Assembly (NCBI RefSeq): GCF_004795035.1 | Contig: NZ_SSBK01000012.1 | Span: 62,001 to 126,000 of the forward strand | Reading direction: 5' to 3' | Length of the DNA stretch: 64,000 nt | DNA from: Streptomyces sp. A0958 | GTDB lineage: Bacteria; Actinomycetota; Actinomycetes; Streptomycetales; Streptomycetaceae | Shown here: positions 60,838 through 64,000 of the stretch, piece by piece | Layout: the number at the start of each line of letters is the position of its first letter | Position numbering within the stretch: position 1 is the first letter of the stretch | Translations under genes and position numbers: made by a program | Notes under the pieces: generated by a model | What the model was told of the DNA's origin: nothing | The model's database searches: none | What the model saw: only the letters and a program-made list of their open reading frames with translations

Positions 60838-61598
60838 GCTCCGGTCTCCTCCCACTTGCGCTGAAGGCGGTTCATACTGCCGAGCCAGTGGTCGGTGTTC
60901 TCGGCGCGGGCCCGGTAGTAGCCGGCGACCTCGGGGTGCGGCAGGACGAGGAAGCGGTCCTCGGCCATGGCGTCGAAGAGGGCGTCGGCGACGTCCTCGG
61001 GCTCGATGGCGCTGGGGGCGAGGACGAGTTCGCCGGCCGATCCGGAGGCCGTGAGCATGTCCGTACGCACGCCCTGGGGGCAGATCGCGTGGACCTTGAC
61101 GCCGCGGTGGCGGTAGGTGAGGGACAGCCACTCGGCGAAGGCGACCGCGCCGTGCTTGGTGACGCTGTACGGCGCGGCGCCGATCATCGTCAGCAGTCCG
61201 GCGGCGGAGGCGGTGGCGACGAACCGGCCGCTGCCACGCTCCAGCCAGTCCGGGAGCAGCGCGCGGGCCGCCCGGACGTGGGCCATGACGTTGACGTCCC
61301 AGGCCGCGGCCCAGACCTCCTCGTCGGCCAGGGCGTCGCCGGGCGAGGCGAGGCCCGCGTTGGCGCAGTAGACGTCGATGGTGCCGTCCAGCGCGTCCCG
61401 GGCCGCTTCCACGATCCGCGAGGCGTCCCCGGCGACCGCGACGGCGCCGGTCTCCTCGGCGAGCGCCTTGATCCTGGCCTCGTCCAGGTCGTTGACGACG
61501 ACCCGCGCGCCCTCGGCGGCGAATCTGCGGGCGAGCGCGGCGCCGATGCCGCCTCCGGCCCCGGTGACCACCACGCCCGCGCCCTGCACCGTACTCAT
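60834..61598 (-). CDS. SDR-family oxidoreductase
   Basis: This 254-residue short-chain dehydrogenase has the cofactor motif VTGAGGGIGAALARRFA, an Asp after strand 2 (VVNDLDEARIK) suggesting NAD, CANAGLASPG, catalytic serine in TASAAGLLT, and YSVTK as the Tyr-Lys pair. The placement with an acyl-CoA ligase suggests a hydroxyacyl-CoA or alcohol dehydrogenase step, but the substrate cannot be read. It is the first gene of the SDR-ligase-TetR unit, and its promoter region carries the TetR-type 14-mer. Confidence 0.88.
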   Translation of the reverse strand: MSTVQGAGVVVTGAGGGIGAALARRFAAEGARVVVNDLDEARIKALAEETGAVAVAGDASRIVEAARDALDGTIDVYCANAGLASPGDALADEEVWAAAWDVNVMAHVRAARALLPDWLERGSGRFVATASAAGLLTMIGAAPYSVTKHGAVAFAEWLSLTYRHRGVKVHAICPQGVRTDMLTASGSAGELVLAPSAIEPEDVADALFDAMAEDRFLVLPHPEVAGYYRARAENTDHWLGSMNRLQRKWEETGA

Positions 61599-61632
61599 CG
61601 CTCACGCCTCTCTCAGCCGACTGCACCAGCAG

Positions 61633-61650
61633 ACTAACCAGTCGGTATGT
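61633..61650 (-). promoter_or_regulatory. TetR-type operator upstream of the SDR/acyl-CoA ligase unit
   Basis: On the minus strand the sequence reads ACATACCGACTGGTTAGT. The first 14 bases are identical to the site at 55066-55079, while the distal half-site is poorer. It sits about 40 bases before the SDR start. Confidence 0.55.
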
Positions 61651-61805
61651 CGTCAGGGAAGGGGTGCGCCCCGGTCATGGGTCGGTCGTGGGCCACTCCG
61701 GGACCACTCCGGGACCGCTCAAGGACTGTTCAGGGACCACTCCGGGCACGGCGGCCCCGACCGACGCGTTCCCCGCGGCCCGTCCGCGCGCTAGCGTGCG
61801 TGACC

Positions 61806-61841
61806 ATGACAGACGTCGCGATCATGGAGGTGGCCGAATGA
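61806..61841 (+). CDS. Eleven-codon upstream ORF coupled to the NamZ-like gene
   Basis: MTDVAIMEVAE is encoded from the ATG at 61806, and its TGA overlaps the next start as ATGA. The ribosome site of the downstream gene (GGAGG) lies within this ORF. It could tune expression by reinitiation. It may also be chance; no stalling motif is visible. Confidence 0.35.
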   Translation: MTDVAIMEVAE

Positions 61842-63127
61842 GCCTGTCCAGGCGTGGTTTGCTGGCCGCCGGCGGAGCGATGGGGGCCCTCGCGGCGACA
61901 GCCGCATCGGCCGCGCCCGCGGCCGCCGGTACGTCGCACGGCAAGGGCCACGGGCACGGCAACGGCAACGGGCAGCGCCGGGTCCGTACCGGATTCGACC
62001 GGCTGGCGGCGGGCGGCTACGCCCTGCTGAAGGGACAGCGGGTCGGCGTCGTCACCAACCCCACCGGCATCACCTCCGACGTCCAGCACATCGTGGACGT
62101 GATGCACCCCGACGGCCGGGTGAACCTGACCGCCGTCTTCGGCCCCGAGCACGGCTTCCGCGGCACCGCGCAGGCGGGCGGCTCGGAGGGGCGGTACGAC
62201 GACCCCGCGACCGGGCTCCCGGTCTACGACACGTACCTCAAGAGCGGCCAGGATCTCGCCGACGTCTTCACCGCGTCCGGCGTGGACACGATCGTCTTCG
62301 ACATCCAGGACGCCGGCGCCCGCTTCTACACGTACATCTGGACGCTGTACGACTGCATGGAGGCGGCGGCCCTCGCGGGCAAGAGGTTCGTCGTCCTGGA
62401 CCGGCCGAACCCGGTGTCCGGGCGGGCCGCGCTCGGGCCCGTACTCGACCCGGCGTTCGGGACGTTCGTGGGCCGCAGGGAGATCTCCCAGGCGCACGGC
62501 ATGACGGTCACCGAGCTGGCGCTGCTGTTCAACGGGGAGTTCCTGGCGGACCGCCCGGCGGACCTGGAGATCGTGAAGATGACGGGGTGGTCGCGCTCCG
62601 ACTTCTTCGACGCGACGGGCCTGCCGTGGGTGCCGCCGAGCCCCAACATGCCGACGCCCGACACGGCGCTCGTCTACTCGGGCACCTGCCTGTTCGAGGG
62701 GACGAACCTCTCCGAGGGGCGCGGCACGACCCGGCCGTTCGAGTTGCTGGGCGCGGAGGGCATCGACCACACCTGGGCGGCCGCCGCGAACGCGCTGGAC
62801 CTGCCCGGAGTGGCGTTCCGCGAGGCATACTTCGCGCCGACGTTCTCGAAGTTCGAGGGCACGACGGTGGGCGGGGTGCAGCTGCACGTCCAGGACCGCG
62901 AGGTCTTCGACCCGGTGCGCACGGGGATCGCGCTGCTGGTCACGGCGAAGCGGACGTGGAGCGGGTTCGCGTGGCGGTCGGACGACTGGATCGACAAGCT
63001 GACCGGCAACACCCGGGTCCGCACGATGATCGACGCGGGTGCGGACACGGATGAGGTCGTGGCGGCTTGGGCTAAGGACCTCGCGGCGTTCCGGGCGGTG
63101 CGGAAGCGGTACTTGCAGTACCGGTGA
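61838..63127 (+). CDS. DUF1343 / NamZ-like exo-beta-N-acetylmuramidase (GH171), Tat-exported
   Basis: This is a 429-residue exported protein. The N-terminus MSLSRRGLLAAGGAMGALAA is a twin-arginine signal with cleavage near AAPAAAG, followed by a His/Gly/Lys linker. The mature domain matches the DUF1343 family, of which Bacillus NamZ is an exo-lytic muramidase releasing MurNAc from peptidoglycan ends. Conserved segments are GVVTNPTGITSD, FGPEHGFRG, DIQDAGARFYTYIWTLYD, VLDRPNP, PSPNMPTPDTALVYSGTCLF and EGTNLSEGRGTTRPFEL. The expected role is peptidoglycan recycling. The start is the ATG at 61838 with GGAGG upstream. Confidence 0.88.
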   Translation: MSLSRRGLLAAGGAMGALAATAASAAPAAAGTSHGKGHGHGNGNGQRRVRTGFDRLAAGGYALLKGQRVGVVTNPTGITSDVQHIVDVMHPDGRVNLTAVFGPEHGFRGTAQAGGSEGRYDDPATGLPVYDTYLKSGQDLADVFTASGVDTIVFDIQDAGARFYTYIWTLYDCMEAAALAGKRFVVLDRPNPVSGRAALGPVLDPAFGTFVGRREISQAHGMTVTELALLFNGEFLADRPADLEIVKMTGWSRSDFFDATGLPWVPPSPNMPTPDTALVYSGTCLFEGTNLSEGRGTTRPFELLGAEGIDHTWAAAANALDLPGVAFREAYFAPTFSKFEGTTVGGVQLHVQDREVFDPVRTGIALLVTAKRTWSGFAWRSDDWIDKLTGNTRVRTMIDAGADTDEVVAAWAKDLAAFRAVRKRYLQYR

Positions 63128-63184
63128 GGTGTGCGGGCGGGCCCGCGTGTGCGGTGAGTGCGTGCGGGCCCGCCCCCGCCTGAC

Positions 63185-63306
63185 GGTTCCGTCCTCAATC
63201 GCCGGACGGGCTGGCATGGTGCGGGCCCGTCCGGCGAACCGGTTCCGTCCTCAATCGCCGGACGGGCTGGGTTTGCCGGACGGGCTGGGTTTACCGGACG
63301 GGCTCG
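63185..63306. repeat. Cluster of Streptomyces intergenic repeat units
   Basis: Bases 63185-63214 and 63241-63270 are an identical 30-mer containing GTCCTCAATCGCCGGACGGG. Two shorter copies of GCCGGACGGGCTGG/ACCGGACGGGCTCG follow to about 63306. Between the first two is CCCGTCCGGCGAACC, an inverted partial copy, so hairpins can form. This fills the space between two convergent genes; it is probably a terminator-like dispersed repeat. Confidence 0.75.
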
Positions 63307-63334
63307 GGAAAAGCCGGTGCGCCGGAGAGAGGAA

Positions 63335-64000
63335 TCAGCGGTGGGCCGGGAATTCCACCACCTGCTGGTACGTCGGGCGGTTCTGCCAGTGGATCGCCTT
63401 CTGGGCGATGCCGCCCAGCGCTCGGTGGATGATCGAGTCCGTGCACCACTGGTCGCCGGCCTTGCAGGAGTCGTCGGCCGGGTAGACCTGGGCCGCCGGC
63501 ACCGCCGCCGCCTCCTTCAGCGAGGTCAGCAGTGCCGTACGGCAGGCGCTCAGGTCGCCGTTGCCGCAGTACGACTTGGCGAGCGGGCCCTTGACCGGCT
63601 GTCCGAGGACCTGGCGCAGGTCCTTGTCGGCGAAGCCCCACCAGCCGTACTGGAACGCCGAACCGCTGTGCGCCCCGCTCGGCCCGTGGCTGGCCGCCGG
63701 GGACTCGTCGGTGGCGAGGTTCGCGGTCAGCGCCCCGTACAGGTCGTCACCGAGTCCCGGCCGGAACTCCGCCTCGATCAGCCTCGGCCACCACGCGTCC
63801 ATGATCCGTACCGCGTCGGCGTGGCTGTACGCGTGCGAGCCGGGGCTGCTCTCCTTGCGCTGGGCGCCCGACGCCCGCCAGGAGTCCAGCTGCTGGACCA
63901 CCCCGTTCAGCTCCGGGTCGGTGACCGGCTGGGAGCGGATCACCTTCAGCAGTTCGGGCAGCAGCTGCTCCCCGCGCAGATCGGTGAGGGCCGCGTCCGC
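63335..64000 (-). CDS. Penicillin acylase-family protein, C-terminal part
   Basis: The frame is open from the right edge of the window to the stop at 63335, giving about 221 C-terminal residues; the rest is outside. The segments QQLDSWRASGAQR, YSHADAVRIMDAWWPRLIEA, FQYGWWGFADKDLRQVLGQP and WQNRPTYQQVVEFPAHR resemble the C-terminus of Streptomyces Ntn-hydrolase penicillin acylase homologues, which are secreted amidases. The catalytic N-terminal Ser and signal peptide are not in view. Cysteines (SYCGNGDLSACR, DSCKAGDQWC) suggest disulphides, as expected outside the cell. Confidence 0.65.
   Translation of the reverse strand, partial: ADAALTDLRGEQLLPELLKVIRSQPVTDPELNGVVQQLDSWRASGAQRKESSPGSHAYSHADAVRIMDAWWPRLIEAEFRPGLGDDLYGALTANLATDESPAASHGPSGAHSGSAFQYGWWGFADKDLRQVLGQPVKGPLAKSYCGNGDLSACRTALLTSLKEAAAVPAAQVYPADDSCKAGDQWCTDSIIHRALGGIAQKAIHWQNRPTYQQVVEFPAHR

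Noticed and set aside
55125-61598. Secondary-metabolite gene cluster (ligase, SDR, acyl-CoA dehydrogenase)
   Set aside because: There is no polyketide or peptide synthase, carrier protein or thioesterase. The set fits fatty-acid catabolism better.
63185-63306. CRISPR-like array
   Set aside because: Only two full units and irregular short copies occur, with no constant spacers and no cas genes.

Overview
The window is high-GC actinobacterial chromosome and almost certainly comes from a Streptomyces. The evidence is near-total G/C at third codon positions, frequent GTG starts, ATGA/GTGA gene overlaps, a glycerol operon with a gylR regulator, two chaplin genes (long sortase-anchored chpC, short chpH), mycothiol genes (mshC and a mycothiol-type formaldehyde dehydrogenase), and small intergenic repeats of the CGCCGGACGGGCTGG type. 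The order metH, gylR-glpF-glpK-glpD, mshC cluster, chpC/chpH, gntR-gntK-gntP resembles the conserved core of Streptomyces chromosomes as I remember it; no database was searched. No prophage, CRISPR array, transposase or classical antibiotic cluster was seen.

Layout. 1-6317: N-terminus of a site-2 protease, RecB-like nuclease, NarL-type response regulator, HAD hydrolase and metH. 6501-11594: GylR and the glycerol uptake/catabolic operon, with a shared operator-like motif at both promoters. 11664-18350: a GntR/FadR-type regulator convergent with an L-fuconate dehydratase/SDR/sugar ABC operon; matching 11-bp palindromes sit at both promoters. 18530-22818: PAC2 protein and a secreted GH31 glycosidase with a C-terminal NPCBM module. 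22943-26495: mshC followed, reading upstream, by a kinase-fold protein, a DUF3090 protein and a histidine phosphatase, a neighbourhood that is also conserved in mycobacteria. 26582-34087: CorA, ferritin-like protein, LLM oxidoreductase, aldo/keto reductase coupled to a RecD2-like protein whose ATPase motifs are gone, and two small unknown proteins.

34194-37147: chaplins ChpC and ChpH, an M20 peptidase and tRNA-Leu(GAG). 37259-38540: the wreck of a GH2 beta-galactosidase. 38692-42090: two coupled paralogous membrane-anchored proteins of unknown role and an RluA-type pseudouridine synthase. 42103-46681: mycothiol-dependent formaldehyde dehydrogenase with a metallo-hydrolase partner, then the gluconate regulator, kinase and permease. 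46695-54971: an ASCH-domain gene whose start codon lies in a 21-bp perfect hairpin, FUSC protein, flavin dehydrogenase, DMT-type membrane protein, Nudix, a DUF202 pair, a quinone-oxidoreductase-like protein and glucarate dehydratase.

55066-61650 looks like one acyl-CoA regulon: a phosphotransferase/acyl-CoA dehydrogenase pair, a TetR regulator, an acyl-CoA ligase and an SDR, with the same operator-like 14-mer in front of the two outer transcription units. 61806-64000: a Tat-exported NamZ-like muramidase with a coupled 11-codon upstream ORF, a repeat-rich gap, and the C-terminus of a penicillin-acylase family protein that runs off the window.

The best candidates for something undescribed are the catalytically dead RecD2-like protein, the hairpin that buries the ASCH start codon, the mshC-linked kinase/DUF3090/phosphatase module, and the paired membrane-anchored unknowns at 38692-41069. 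All function calls come from reading translated sequence and remembered family motifs.
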